From Lineus longissimus (lineage: Eukaryota > Nemertea > Pilidiophora > Heteronemertea > Lineidae), in the NCBI RefSeq assembly GCF_910592395.1, contig NC_088314.1, forward strand, positions 6,884,001-6,944,000: a stretch of 60,000 bases of DNA. The letters are read 5' to 3'. Below are positions 51,136-58,757 of the stretch, piece by piece. Numbering within the stretch: the first letter of the stretch is position 1; every line of letters begins with the position of its first letter. The position numbers were made by a program, and so were the translations under genes. Below the pieces are notes generated by a model that saw only the letters and a program-made list of their open reading frames with translations, searched no databases and had not been told where the DNA came from.

Positions 51136-54100
51136 ACTGAGGAGGAAGATGCTGATGATCTTCCTGATGTGTTTGGAGATGAACCGGACACAGGGCTTTC
51201 TGATGAAATTGATATAGATCCATAGACAATATACTGATGTGAATCCTTAGTTGGGCCTACTCGGTTGGTACAGAGGCACAACTTAATCAACTGTTGGAGA
51301 AAAATTATATATTGTTAACTCTGAAGTCCAGTGCACACCGGTATATTAAACAAATTGAAAGTGACAAGGTCTGCTCAACTGAGTCAGCACTGAGTGCAGT
51401 TGGTGCAATTCATCACGAACGGCAGAATTCAAACTAACAAAATGTGAGAAATACCGTATCACTGCATCCAAATCGCAAACTACAGGGCCATATTTTAGGG
51501 GAGGGGGTGGGGGTGGGTGGGTTTGGCAGTACATGCCCACTAACATCTTTTACATGCAGATGCGGGACGAAAAGTGGTGTCCCCCCCCTGAGAGCCTACT
51601 GCCTCCCATTATTATGGCCCTGCAATATATTTTGACAGCGCAACTTCTATTGTAAAATGTATATCTTTGTTACCTGTTGCTTTGAACTCATTGCAGACAT
51701 CTTGGTCAACTAAACAAAACCAGGACAAAAAGAAAACTGATTTTGTAGATTGCAAATAGTATACAGTGAATATAACAACATACAATTGGAATTTGCTTTT
51801 TTCATTTTCAGAAAGATTAAGTTGACCATACGTACCACCATTTGGGCTAGAACTTGAAATCCTAAAGCAATTAAAACTCTTTCATGCCGAGAGTTTTACA
51901 CAGAATAAGGAGGAATCTTTTGCAAAGATTTTGACACTTAAAGTTTAAAAGTAAAAATGGTGTTACCTTCATGCATATTCTTCACAATTTAAATGTAGGA
52001 AATATGTGATACAAAAGTATATTAGGGACACTTAAATTACACTTGAAAAGGACAACCAAAATTTGGCATGCTTGTGGCAGGTAACAACTCAAACATCAAC
52101 ATTTTCCAAATTTGAATCACAGTGATCCCATTGACTGCCACAGTAAATTGGACTGCCTGTTCGACAACGTTAATCTACGTCATTAGGCACCACCATAAGA
52201 CATGAAAGAAATAGATCTACATCATTAGGCACCACCATAAGGCATGAAAGACATAGATCTACGTCATTAGGCACCACCATAAGGCGTGAAAGACATAGAT
52301 CTATGTCATTAGGCACCACCATAAAGCGTGAAAGACATAGATCTACATCATTAGGCACCACCACAAGGCATGAAAGACATAGATCTATGTCATTAGGCAC
52401 CACCATAAGGCATGAAAGACATAGATCTACGTCATTAGGCACCCAAGAGGTGTTAAGAGGTGGCAAATTTATCAGCAGCAAAGTTAGTATGTGTTAAGGT
52501 ATCTAAAAACAGGTACATGTACATTAAGCTGCTGAGAATATGACTAAATCAAGTGCAAGAAATAAGCAAAAAAGAGAAATCATTCAAATCAAAGAGTGAC
52601 AATTGAACATGAAAATTGATAGTGAAGTACTGATCAATTCATTGTGAAATCCTATTTTGTTTCTGGACCAGATAACTACGCGCAATATCTTAACCGTACA
52701 CAGTTTGACGTCTAAGCAATCTAGCTGTAGTGCTTACAACCTTTATCATTTGCACGGAGAGTTTAGAATGATTGTATTCAAATTATCCAGTCCAGAAATA
52801 TTGAGATCAATGGGCAGGGGACTAGACTAAGCCTAAAATGGTGATCTACCTAACAACTTTATATTCATTACTTTTACCAAGAGCTGCAGGCTCACCACCT
52901 TCACTGCGAATAGCTTGTCCTGCATGTTTGAAATTCAAGGGTGTTTGGCTCAGTATCATATTACTATCTGATGTGAATTCCATTTAACTTCTACTGGTTG
53001 TCAAAGTCCACCCAACTTTCACTGAGAGCAGCCAACTGACTCACCACAAGACCTCTTGAACGATGGGACTTGCCATTTTCTTACAAGACCTGACCACAGC
53101 ACAGACCTATTTCTGGAGATGACATGGGTTTCAGTCAGGGTCCCAGACAGGCAGTTGTTGAATCTGTGGGTGTTGAGGGCCAAACTGCCCGATTTGCCAA
53201 CAACTCACATTGTAGGAATCCTTTATTGCCCAAGTGTTTAGGTGCTGCGTTATTGAGTGAATAGATGCAAATATCTGAAAAGTTTTTAAATTGATGTGCT
53301 ATATAACATATTTGAAAATCATTCATGAAACTAGATGCAGTGAAGGTGCTTCCATTCAGCCTCTCAAAATAGGCCAACTTATTGCCTAGACTTGACGATT
53401 TGAAAACATCTACTGTGTAAGTATGAACATCTAACATGCTTAAGCTCCATCCAGCCTACAGAAAACTTGTTGGAAGTATATTCAAGCCCAAAAAGGTGGG
53501 GAAAAAAGTTGGAGCTACACCGTTGCACCATGAGGGGAGTGCACCAAGTGACACAAGCAGTGGGACAGGCGGAACCACACCACAAAACGACAAGAAAAAA
53601 AACAGCAATTATGAGTGACACTAATTAGACCAGGATTCTCTACAGATTTGTTTGTTTCGATAGAATTCGAGAGAAAAGCCAAGCAAAGGGAGAAACACAA
53701 TAGAACACCAACGGCAAATTCCAAATTTGTTATTTCGCACAGTACTGGTCACAACTGAAACATGTTGTAGCTTTCTTGTAGGCTAAACAGAATCAAGGTT
53801 GAATGCAGCCTTATAATATAAAGTCTCAAGCTTATGGCATGTGAAGGTATGTTAGCTGTGACCAGTACTGCATGCTGGAAAACATGACTGCAGCAGAGTT
53901 TCTAGAATGTGTTCTGGTGCCAAAATTGCATGCAAAAAGTGATGTTACTTCTGACTAGTCTAAAGTGAGTTGGATATTTCATCACTGGTGCATGGTGGAT
54001 GATGCACCAAACTTTGAAATACAAGAATTTGAAATTTGGAATTTGTGATTGTTAGTATTGACAGGGCAAAAAGTTGCAAAAAATAATGAGAACAGAAATA

Positions 54101-55725
54101 TGTTTACCGTGTCCTTAGGTGGAGTTTTATTTATCTGGGTGATGCATAAAATAGTAGCGGGAGCAACAAATTAGTGACGTATCGGTTTCAGAAATAAAGT
54201 TGAAATGTAACTGGACAATGATGGCATAATCCGATGGTTGGCTTGATATGTTATGTCTCATTGGATAAAACGAATGCTTTTTTGGTTTTGAAATCGTACT
54301 AAACTGTCAGCTATATATCATGTCATCTTTACTACTAATATCATCAACTCTGTTTCCAAAAATATCTAAAGTTACCAATTAATCATTTGAAATTATGATT
54401 CAATAGCAAACATGAACTCAACATAAAAGGTCATGCTTGATAATTCTGAACAATATTTCAAAACCAGATGATTTGAAAACACAACAAGAATAAATTATCC
54501 TATCCTGGCGTTCTGGTTGTGACTTGGTATCATGACGAAGATCAATTTTAGATGAACAGAAATGATAATAAAACATCACAAACTCCATGCAGCTCAGTAA
54601 TGGTACGGACCATCACAACAAAATGGGGAAACGCTGGGCTCAAGAAGGCCTATTTTTTCAGGAATAGGATGAGGTGGGATCATTTTGACAGTCCACAATT
54701 GTAGACTTTTTGCCCCAACGGGGACACAAGATGGTCTGAAATCAGTGTTGGGAATAAGCATAGACAGTTGCTTTCAGCAGGACTTGGGATGATCAGTGGA
54801 TTGGGCCGAGATTTTGGCCAAAATTAATTATCGAGAATTGGGAGAAGGCAAATTTACTAACTGGGCATCGGGACTGGTACCACATTTACCCCCCCCCCCC
54901 ATTTCATGGAAATTTCGGACAGTGACGATTTCAAGAAAGTGACAACAGACTTACGGGGCGAGATGGACAGACGGACAACATTACTGGGAAGAAGAATTAG
55001 AAAATTGCGGACAGAGGACAGACAGAGAGGACACCGGAACTTTAACGTCTAGTTGTATTGGTGATTGGCGAGGAATGTGACATATTGGATGAAGTTACAG
55101 GTTGATCTGGGCTGAATACAATCATCTTTGCTTTCTTTTGCAACTGCCTTTCATTTGAAAAATGACACAGCTCACCATGAACACAACATTGTCTGAGTGC
55201 TTTAGGCCATGGTTTTGGCCAAGGATTTGTCAGGGAGAGATTTTTTAGTCACGGTTCTTCAAAAAAATGGATGTATACTTGCATTGCAAACCCTTTAGTT
55301 GTGCGTGCTATGACATCAACATAGTTTGGACCAAACCCAATAGCAAAGCAAATCATAAAAATATAGCTTTGTGTGAAAATTAATATAGCTTTGTATGACA
55401 ATAACTCCACACCAACTTGAAATGTAGCATATCTTTAAATCAACTTTTTTGAACCTCCACAATTCCACACATTAAGACTACCATTCATAAGTTGTAATCA
55501 TCGATATCAAATTCTAGTTCAAATACTGCACACAAGGGTGTGCTGTTCAGCACTTTTAGTCCTCTGTAGACTGGATGGAACTGACGGTAGGCGAAAGACA
55601 AAATAAGCATCGAAACTCACCCAGAGATTACTCACCATTTCCTTGTGGTTCGGGTAGTACGCTTGTTCGATCAACGGAAATCGTTCCTTGCCATGTTTGT
55701 TTTGAATCTGTATAAGTTGTGCGAA
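22505..55725 (-). CDS. SYN: Synapsin, 3' part of gene (nine exons; 5' exons beyond window)
   Basis: Synaptic-vesicle phosphoprotein that tethers vesicles in the reserve pool. Its central C domain is an ATP-grasp fold that binds ATP. Exons on the minus strand: 55725-55636, 31084-31022, 30870-30728, 30346-30272, 30172-30070, 29824-29709, 25902-25840, 24596-24477 and 22775-22505 (stop TAA 22507-22505). All eight junctions are GT/AG and close in phase, giving 347 residues. Landmarks are [29 protein letters not shown] (the glycine loop of the ATP site), [52 protein letters not shown], a Pro/Gly/Gln-rich linker, and the domain E end [15 protein letters not shown]. The start codon, domain A and the first half of domain C should lie past 60000. 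The 24.5-kb intron 31085-55635 contains four TIMP genes on the opposite strand, the arrangement known in flies and vertebrates. Confidence 0.97.
24228..24372. repeat. Short tandem repeat, period about 33
   Basis: Three and a half copies of a unit containing AAGTACCACATACCAAGTAC followed by TGAGTACT, in the last synapsin intron (22776-24476). The unit is itself internally repetitive (AAGTAC/GTACTT), so it is likely prone to slippage. Confidence 0.85.
24477..24596 (-). CDS. SYN: Synapsin exon: Gly/Asn/Tyr/Pro-rich linker
   Basis: Encodes [20 protein letters not shown] and further [10 protein letters not shown] units, about 39 residues, with phase 2 at both ends. The next exon begins with the same KPP motif in the same phase. 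Skipping this 120-base exon would therefore keep the frame, so it could be an alternatively spliced cassette. Low-complexity linkers like this are known to promote synapsin condensates; that role here is inference. Confidence 0.9.
25654..25730. repeat. Foldback inverted repeat next to a synapsin exon
   Basis: GATGGACCAAT (about 25657) is mirrored by ATTGGTCCATC (about 25690), and the outer CAAAGA...TCTTTG also pairs. It lies about 110 bases beyond the donor of the 25840-25902 exon, inside the intron, and may be a small MITE. Confidence 0.5.
25840..25902 (-). CDS. SYN: Synapsin exon after domain C, with basic-Ser motif
   Basis: A 63-base exon (phase 2 in, phase 2 out) encoding [20 protein letters not shown]. 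It joins the end of domain C (CKPVNSM) to the proline-rich linker. The RSSS sequence is a candidate kinase site (basic residue at -2 or -3), in the region where vertebrate synapsins carry CaMKII/MAPK sites. It was identified from splice sites and phase rather than from homology. Confidence 0.75.
26000..29700. other. Synapsin intron with unexplained short ORFs
   Basis: Intron between synapsin exons 25840-25902 and 29709-29824. I see no further phase-compatible exon that is needed. It holds a plus-strand ORF at 26546-26929 and a cysteine-rich minus-strand frame at 27124-27420, neither recognised, and a loose tandem repeat at 29240-29350. Confidence 0.45.
29240..29350. repeat. Loose tandem repeat, about 30 bp
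   Basis: The motif AAACTGGGGATCA, with small changes, recurs about every 30 bases, four times. The copies are separated by variable GGCCAGG- or GGTCAC-like segments. Confidence 0.6.
29709..31084 (-). CDS. SYN: Synapsin C-domain exon cluster (five exons)
   Basis: Five closely spaced exons encode the second half of the ATP-grasp domain: 31084-31022 ([20 protein letters not shown]), 30870-30728 (ending KIGSNYKAF), 30346-30272 ([20 protein letters not shown]), 30172-30070 ([20 protein letters not shown]) and 29824-29709 ([20 protein letters not shown]). They align without gaps to vertebrate synapsin C domains as I remember them. Junction phases are 0, 2, 2, 0, 2. The introns between them are short (103-381 bases), in contrast to the 24.5-kb TIMP-bearing intron just upstream. 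Confidence 0.97.
33040..33068 (+). promoter_or_regulatory. Possible noncoding first exon of TIMP-A (donor at 33069)
   Basis: CAATCAAG followed by GTAAGA is a strong donor about 1.2 kb upstream of the TIMP-A ATG. An acceptor-like TTATTCAG ends at 34254, 31 bases before the ATG. This mirrors the leader-intron layout seen more clearly for TIMP-B. The 5' end of this exon is unknown and no TATA box was identified. Confidence 0.3.
34285..38842 (+). CDS. TIMP-A: tissue inhibitor of metalloproteinases with basic C-terminus
   Basis: Secreted metalloproteinase inhibitor, 229 residues, five exons: 34285-34408, 36556-36692, 36925-37030, 37801-37922 and 38642-38842. The hydrophobic signal peptide (about 1-24) ends at [17 protein letters not shown], the canonical TIMP start. 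There the free N-terminal Cys chelates the protease zinc and residue 2 (here Ser) enters the specificity pocket. VIKARVKG follows, as in the family. Exon 3 carries the MCGVSL cysteine, exon 4 LCQFNQRW and CKQCE. Exon 5 is the C-terminal domain ([18 protein letters not shown]), with an extra Cys pair (RDC, RAC) compared with vertebrate TIMPs. It ends in the short basic tail [11 protein letters not shown], unlike the acidic tails of its neighbours. Of the four copies it has the most canonical inhibitory ridge. It lies antisense within a synapsin intron. An in-intron minisatellite occupies 37233-37705. Confidence 0.95.
37233..37705. repeat. 43-bp minisatellite with higher-order structure in TIMP-A intron 3
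   Basis: About eleven copies of a unit reading GATTGACTCTATTGTATGCA then AAGACAAAGCTACAGG. A marked variant (CCAAAGATAAAAGCTGCAGG) appears at 37381 and 37554, 173 bases apart (four units plus one base). The array therefore grew partly by duplicating a block of four. Confidence 0.95.
39526..39531 (+). terminator. Candidate polyadenylation signal of TIMP-A
   Basis: AATAAA about 680 bases after the TIMP-A stop, with another at about 39570. Both lie before the TIMP-B promoter. Which one is used cannot be told. Confidence 0.35.
39900..39955 (+). promoter_or_regulatory. TATA box and noncoding first exon of TIMP-B
   Basis: TATAAAG at 39900-39906 is followed about 30 bases on by a likely start region, and a short leader ends at a consensus donor (AACTG then GTAAGT, 39955/39956). 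An acceptor (TTTCCCAG) ends at 40198, 23 bases before the ATG. This gives a 5' UTR intron of 243 bases. Deduced from motifs only. Confidence 0.5.
40222..43136 (+). CDS. TIMP-B: TIMP with long Glu-rich and KPAEE-repeat tail
   Basis: Secreted TIMP, 412 residues, five exons: 40222-40333, 40711-40853, 41428-41548, 41831-41946 and 42390-43136. Signal peptide about 1-20, then [17 protein letters not shown]. The residue after the catalytic Cys is Asp, where characterised inhibitory TIMPs usually have Thr or Ser. Exon 2 holds an added acidic/Lys loop ([20 protein letters not shown]), and exon 3 keeps [18 protein letters not shown]. Exon 5 completes the C-terminal domain ([23 protein letters not shown]). 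It then runs into about 215 residues of Glu-rich sequence with repeats of [18 protein letters not shown] and of KPAEEMKPA, with no stop and no loss of frame. The tail is likely disordered and strongly anionic, suited to binding calcium, mineral or basic matrix proteins. A weak metalloproteinase inhibitor or matrix structural protein is a reasonable alternative role. Confidence 0.94.
40540..40681 (-). repeat. TA-flanked MITE-like repeat in TIMP-B intron 1
   Basis: Read on the minus strand it begins TA-CAGTGGAACCCTGG and matches 49784-49925 (plus strand, TIMP-D intron 2) over about 140 bases, sharing GTGGTCGCGTTAGTG and GATTAGGTTTTC. The opening resembles the 48421 element. The two copies are inverted relative to each other. 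Confidence 0.8.
42660..43133 (+). repeat. Coding repeat array of TIMP-B acidic tail
   Basis: In-frame repeats within exon 5. First come several copies of a 48-base module (GAGGAAGAAGAGGCTCTGG plus context) encoding alternating [10 protein letters not shown] and [10 protein letters not shown]. Then come copies of a 24-base module encoding KPAEEMKP. Unit lengths are multiples of three. Long antisense ORFs over this stretch are by-products of GAA/GAG repetition. Confidence 0.9.
43166..43171 (+). terminator. Polyadenylation signal of TIMP-B
   Basis: AATAAA 30 bases after the TIMP-B stop, with a second AATAAA at 43344-43349. Either gives a short 3' UTR. Confidence 0.6.
44133..47270 (+). CDS. TIMP-C: TIMP with altered Cys-x-x-Cys N-terminus and short acidic tail
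   Basis: Secreted TIMP, 253 residues, five exons: 44133-44247, 45707-45840, 46117-46240, 46441-46574 and 47016-47270. I chose the ATG at 44133 because the in-frame sequence upstream contains an acceptor-like TATTTCAG. Signal peptide about 1-20, then [18 protein letters not shown]. Two residues separate the first two cysteines, where TIMPs have one. Exon 2 encodes [18 protein letters not shown], exon 3 [19 protein letters not shown], exon 4 QITACGN and ACQECR. Exon 5 carries the C-terminal domain (DCDGESC, DTCTW, DLC, KVC, GKCDW, REKC) and a tail ending [10 protein letters not shown]. Because the metalloproteinase contact depends on an exactly placed N-terminal Cys, the extra residue may weaken or retarget inhibition. 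Intron 1 carries an ATC/AGC microsatellite and a Myb-like ORF. Confidence 0.94.
44305..44381. repeat. (ATC)n(AGC)n compound microsatellite in TIMP-C intron 1
   Basis: A run of ATC triplets passes directly into a run of AGC triplets, about 75 bases in all, starting some 60 bases after the exon 1 donor. It yields His, Gln, Ile and Ser homopolymer ORFs that are artefacts. Confidence 0.95.
44891..45300 (+). pseudogene. Myb/SANT-like DNA-binding ORF, transposon-related fragment
   Basis: From an ATG at 44893 the frame reads [20 protein letters not shown] and later [21 protein letters not shown] start like DYSEAEK, an amphipathic middle, and a W-containing third helix ([12 protein letters not shown]) fit the Myb/SANT-like domain that accompanies Harbinger-type transposases. 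The ORF continues to a stop at 45300, but after about residue 85 it loses recognisable character. No DDE nuclease is seen nearby. It lies inside TIMP-C intron 1 on the same strand, so it is probably a transposon remnant. A retained or domesticated small gene is possible. Confidence 0.5.
46928..46972. repeat. Three-copy 15-bp tandem repeat
   Basis: GGCGAAATGGGTGTA occurs three times in a row with one or two changes, about 45 bases upstream of the TIMP-C exon 5 acceptor. Confidence 0.75.
47292..47325 (+). repeat. MITE end, CAGTACTGGTC family (fragment)
   Basis: TA then CAGTACTGGTCAAAATTAAC, right after the TIMP-C stop codon. It shares its end with the complete element at 53740-53870 and the fragment near 10366. 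It is part of the TIMP-C 3' UTR if transcription continues to the AATAAA at 47800. Confidence 0.5.
47800..47805 (+). terminator. Candidate polyadenylation signal of TIMP-C
   Basis: AATAAA 530 bases after the TIMP-C stop; no closer canonical signal was seen. Confidence 0.4.
48295..48361 (+). promoter_or_regulatory. Possible TATA-like box and noncoding first exon of TIMP-D
   Basis: GGATAAAAG at about 48295, then a leader ending GACGAAAG with a strong donor (GTAAGC at 48362). An acceptor (CACTTTTCAG) ends at 49039, 15 bases before the TIMP-D ATG. The layout matches the TIMP-B leader intron. The intervening intron contains the MITE at 48421. Confidence 0.35.
48421..48598. repeat. Tigger/pogo-like MITE with TA target duplication
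   Basis: A 178-base element flanked by TA on both sides. It begins CAGTGGAACC and ends GGTTCTACTG, terminal inverted repeats matching at nine of ten positions. The body has repeated GGACACCTCTCTATTAAGG-like segments. TA duplication and CAGT-type ends fit the Tc1/mariner/pogo superfamily. No coding capacity. Confidence 0.75.
49055..51225 (+). CDS. TIMP-D: TIMP with Asp-rich tail and a reduced C-domain disulfide set
   Basis: Secreted TIMP, 283 residues, five exons: 49055-49169, 49599-49729, 50163-50271, 50448-50584 and 50866-51225. Signal peptide about 1-20, then [18 protein letters not shown], with the canonical Cys-Thr-Cys but one extra residue before HPQ. MVRATVGD follows, then [31 protein letters not shown] and DACKECK. 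In exon 5 the two cysteines that follow CxxC in the paralogues are both missing ([11 protein letters not shown]), while [19 protein letters not shown] and KEC are kept. The tail holds an Asp run encoded by GAT repeats (about 51098-51134) and continues acidic to the end (EIDIDP). The intact Cys-Thr-Cys suggests real inhibitory activity. The poly-Asp tail suggests cation or mineral binding, as in acidic matrix proteins; that is inference. Confidence 0.95.
49784..49925 (+). repeat. TA-flanked MITE-like repeat in TIMP-D intron 2
   Basis: Begins TA-CAGTGGACCCCGG and matches the reverse complement of 40540-40681 over its length, ending GTTGAACTTATTCATA in both. It lies about 55 bases after the exon 2 donor. 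Confidence 0.8.
52171..52443. repeat. Minisatellite, exact 42-bp unit, about 6.5 copies
   Basis: Units begin at 52179, 52221, 52263, 52305, 52347, 52389 and 52431 with GTCATTAGGCACCACCATAA (or ATCATTAGG) and continue GGCATGAAAGACATAGATCT. Because 42 is a multiple of three, both strands show a long ORF with a 14-residue repeated peptide; I regard these as artefacts. Confidence 0.95.
53740..53870. repeat. Complete MITE with perfect 13-bp terminal inverted repeats
   Basis: CAGTACTGGTCAC at 53740-53752 and its exact complement GTGACCAGTACTG at 53858-53870. Imperfect pairing continues inward (AACTGAAACAT against ATGTTAGCT). The element is 131 bases with no ORF. Related ends occur near 10366 and 47294. 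Confidence 0.85.
55636..55725 (-). CDS. SYN: Synapsin exon upstream of the TIMP-bearing intron
   Basis: A 90-base, phase 0/0 exon encoding [20 protein letters not shown] then [10 protein letters not shown]. In vertebrate synapsins this segment is directly followed by the strand leading to VVVKMGHAH, encoded here 24.5 kb away at 31084. This exon therefore marks the 5' border of the intron that hosts the TIMP cluster. The preceding exon (expected to end near CDKPWV) was not found before 60000. Confidence 0.96.
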
Positions 55726-58242
55726 CTGCGATTGAAAAGAAGACACATTCTAGTAATGATCAAAGTGCCCACGTCATTATTTTATACAGTTTTCGGCATT
55801 GTGGGACTACCAGAACTACTACCAGTCCATAACCTCTTGGGGATGCCCATCCCCCCTCATCAGCTGGTCATGTGGTCATGGTTGATGCCATGGTTCTGGA
55901 GGGTTAATTTTTGACACGATGCATAAAGATACAAAGGTATCATCAAGATTGAGACTAAACTAGGAACTTCAATGGAAGAACACTTTAATCACCGACACAA
56001 ATTGTATTCATACTGTCTAGACCTATATATTCATGTACAGAGAAAAATGTCCAGGCCTCCAAGTAGTCAAAAATCTTACAACGACTGGGCACATCACTTC
56101 ATACCACTTCAATTATCCATGTGATGTTCAGGCACTCTAGTATTCTGCATGGACATCACAAGTATAAAATGTCAAGTTGTTGCTGGATCTGTTTCTCCTT
56201 GATGATAAGAAGTCAGGGTGTCAAGTTGGAAAGGATCTGATATAGGAACAGTCTGGACGTGCCTGGTAATAAATACGCCCAGACCAGTGGAAAAAGTGGT
56301 CGGGGTCAAATGGACAACACAGAAATGGCATGATTTTCCTTTGAGGCTAGCCTGGTAAACACAATGCTAACATCATGCTATTAGCGTTATCCTCAAAGTT
56401 CCGTTACATGTATGTGCCCCCTGGCTTGTCAGCTCTGACCGCTGTCTAATGATGGCAAAGCTATGTTAGCAAGATACGACATCAATGAAAGAAGACGCAC
56501 GGGTTCATCCCATGTGACGATGGCATGATTAACACGTGAGATGCCACACCACTTATCTAGATTACTGTATGTTGCTTTTCCCTATTTAGAGTGAAATGGA
56601 TATTATCTTATTTCTTATAGCTATCGATGCTGTCAGTTGCGATGATTCCCAAGAATGCCGCTAGCTAATCTAGATAGCTTGCTAGAATACAAATTTGGTC
56701 CCATGGTGGCACAGTGGTGTCGCTACATGGACGAAGATGCCAGAAGTTGTACGTGGCAGTATAAGAATGCTGAGAGAAAGAAAAGCTGGAATGAAATGAT
56801 TGGTTTGCAAGAGCATCAATTAGCACAAGGTGGTTATAACTCAACCGTAATTTATATTCATGCGGAGAAACGCAAATCATGAATATTCATAAGGATGAAA
56901 AATGTTGACTCTTTATTAACACCACTGTGGCTACTGGTAACCATGGCAATTGTGATAAACAGCGTAATTTACGGATGAATTCTTGTTGCAAGGGTGTTAT
57001 AAAGATTTCAAGGAAGAGGGAAATTTTTACCATTACTGTGGATTCTGCCTAAACGAACACTGCTCTACCCTCTCTTCCTCCTTTTTTCAAAATATTTAAT
57101 GGTAAATTTGTTTTCCGAATTGCAAAAATGAACAAGCCCTTTTCCTATGTTGAATGCTGACGATTTTTATCGATGATGTACGCTCCCCACGATGCCTCTC
57201 ACAGTCCTCACCCACAGTGCACTAGTTTTGTTATCAACGGTACATTTCCCAGCAGGGAAACGCGAATTTAACGGTCTTGTTGCTGCATAAAAGTTTATCA
57301 TCAGCATTCTTAATTTACTGCGGTGACATGCCAGAAGATAAAATCAATCCAAATTATTTAACCCTTTTTAAAAAGTAAGCTACATGAACAACTTTTTTGA
57401 CTCTTCAGGTGATTTTGAACTCTTTTTGACTCTTCAAGAGATTTGAACTTAGATAGCAATTCTGCTATTAGAGCAGTATATTGGAGTGCCAAAATTCATT
57501 GCATTTTTGCCAGCCATTTCATAATCATCATTCACACCATGCATGCACCAGCTTGTACTTTCTCAGTCTCTGAATACAGATCACTAGAGATTTGAACTCA
57601 AGAGTGGGAATCTATGATTTGATGGTCTCTCTCGGATCGTGCCAGTAAATTAGGCCAGTAAATAAGATTTATTCCTCATCAACCATTCTGGGCACTTCTT
57701 TGTTGATTACACTGTACCATGTCAGGATCAGAATGACTAATGAGGAGATATGAAGTATTGTGTCCGCTAAGATCTTTGGTATAGTGCGTCATGAATATAC
57801 ATGAAAGCAATTGATATCAGAGATGAGGGTTGTGTTAGTCTTGTGACAGGTTGTTCAAAGCAAAGCAACAAGTCACATTTGGAAAAATTGCTATCATCTC
57901 TGCAGGAGGGAGATCCGGCTAAGAACAGCTTGTCCAATATTTCCACTGAACCATCTGCCCGAAGCAACGAATTTATGGGGAAGCCCAGAAGACCTAAATA
58001 TCTTCTGCTTATGAAGAGAAGTCAGAGCGGCTTTGATTTTGATATGACACTCTCCCCCTGATCCTGCATCAGGCCAGTAAATAAGATTTATGACTTATCA
58101 GCCATTTATGCCAAAGCCACTGCTTTGTTGATTGCATTTGTATGACGTCAGGAGCAGAATGACTAATGACGAGGGGGATGAATTATTGTGTTTGCTATGT
58201 TCTTTGATATGGTGCATCAAGAATAGGATGTAGAATGAAATG

Positions 58243-58757
58243 GTCCAGGGACCATGTGCTCACCTTGGGTAATGTAATGCATGTCATTTGTAGTGGATAT
58301 GGGGAGAACAGTTTCTGGCTAGTTTCACCAGTTTTGATTCCATTGAATGATATTATTCTTCTCAGCTCAATGACAAAAAAGAAAATCACCGGTACCATCT
58401 AAGTATAGCATTTTGGTTATAAAGTTGAATTTCAGGATTATTGAAGAGTGTATATGTCACATGGAAATAAGTTGACATCTGTTCAACGGTTTAGGAGTAA
58501 TAGGACTTCGTTGGATTTCCAAGATGGCGGCCTGGCAGCCATATTTGTCATTGGATTTGACTGAAAATTTAGGATATTGATAAGAGTACATAGATACATA
58601 ATCACATAAAATTTGGTTGCAATCAGATTATTAGTTTCGGAGAAATAGGACTTTGTTTAATTTTCAAGATGGCCATCTGGCGGCCATCTTGGTCGATGGA
58701 ATTGACTGAAAGTTCAAGGATATTGTAGAGAGGATAAGCTCCCCAGAGGTGAGCTAC
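58243..58757 (+). repeat. Second copy of the tandem-unit plus hairpin repeat family
   Basis: Opens CCAGGGACCATGTGCTCACC and ends with AGCTCCCCAGAGGTGAGCTA, a weaker version of the hairpin at 4631-4656. The body contains two related units of about 125 bases, each with AATAGGACTT and AAGATGGC motifs. The units differ from those of the 3.5-kb copy, so the ends are conserved while the internal cores change. Confidence 0.6.

Larger units (their letters stand above)
51226..55635. other. Distal part of the synapsin intron, no further TIMP copy
   Basis: I looked for a fifth TIMP (Cys-x-Cys...HPQ, VIRA-like and MCG exons) after TIMP-D and found none on either strand. The region holds the 52.2-kb minisatellite, a MITE at 53740-53870 and a poly-C run at about 54892. 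An ORF at 53436-53618 is low-complexity and unsupported. Confidence 0.5.

Noticed and set aside
52171-52443. CRISPR-like regular array
   Set aside because: The whole 42-bp unit is repeated without unique spacers and the DNA is clearly from an animal.
52170-52497. ORFs with a 14-residue repeat on both strands
   Set aside because: Direct result of an exact 42-bp tandem repeat; no flanking coding sequence.
53436-53618. ORF with a Ser/Gly/Thr/Lys-rich C-terminal half
   Set aside because: Low-complexity sequence of chance length with no recognised domain; not kept as a gene.
51226-55635. A fifth TIMP copy after TIMP-D
   Set aside because: I searched for the N-terminal Cys-x-Cys...HPQ exon and the MCG exon on both strands and found neither.
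56655-56882. 75-codon ORF in the right-hand synapsin intron
   Set aside because: No similarity, no splice context and a size expected by chance; the opposite strand is equally open.
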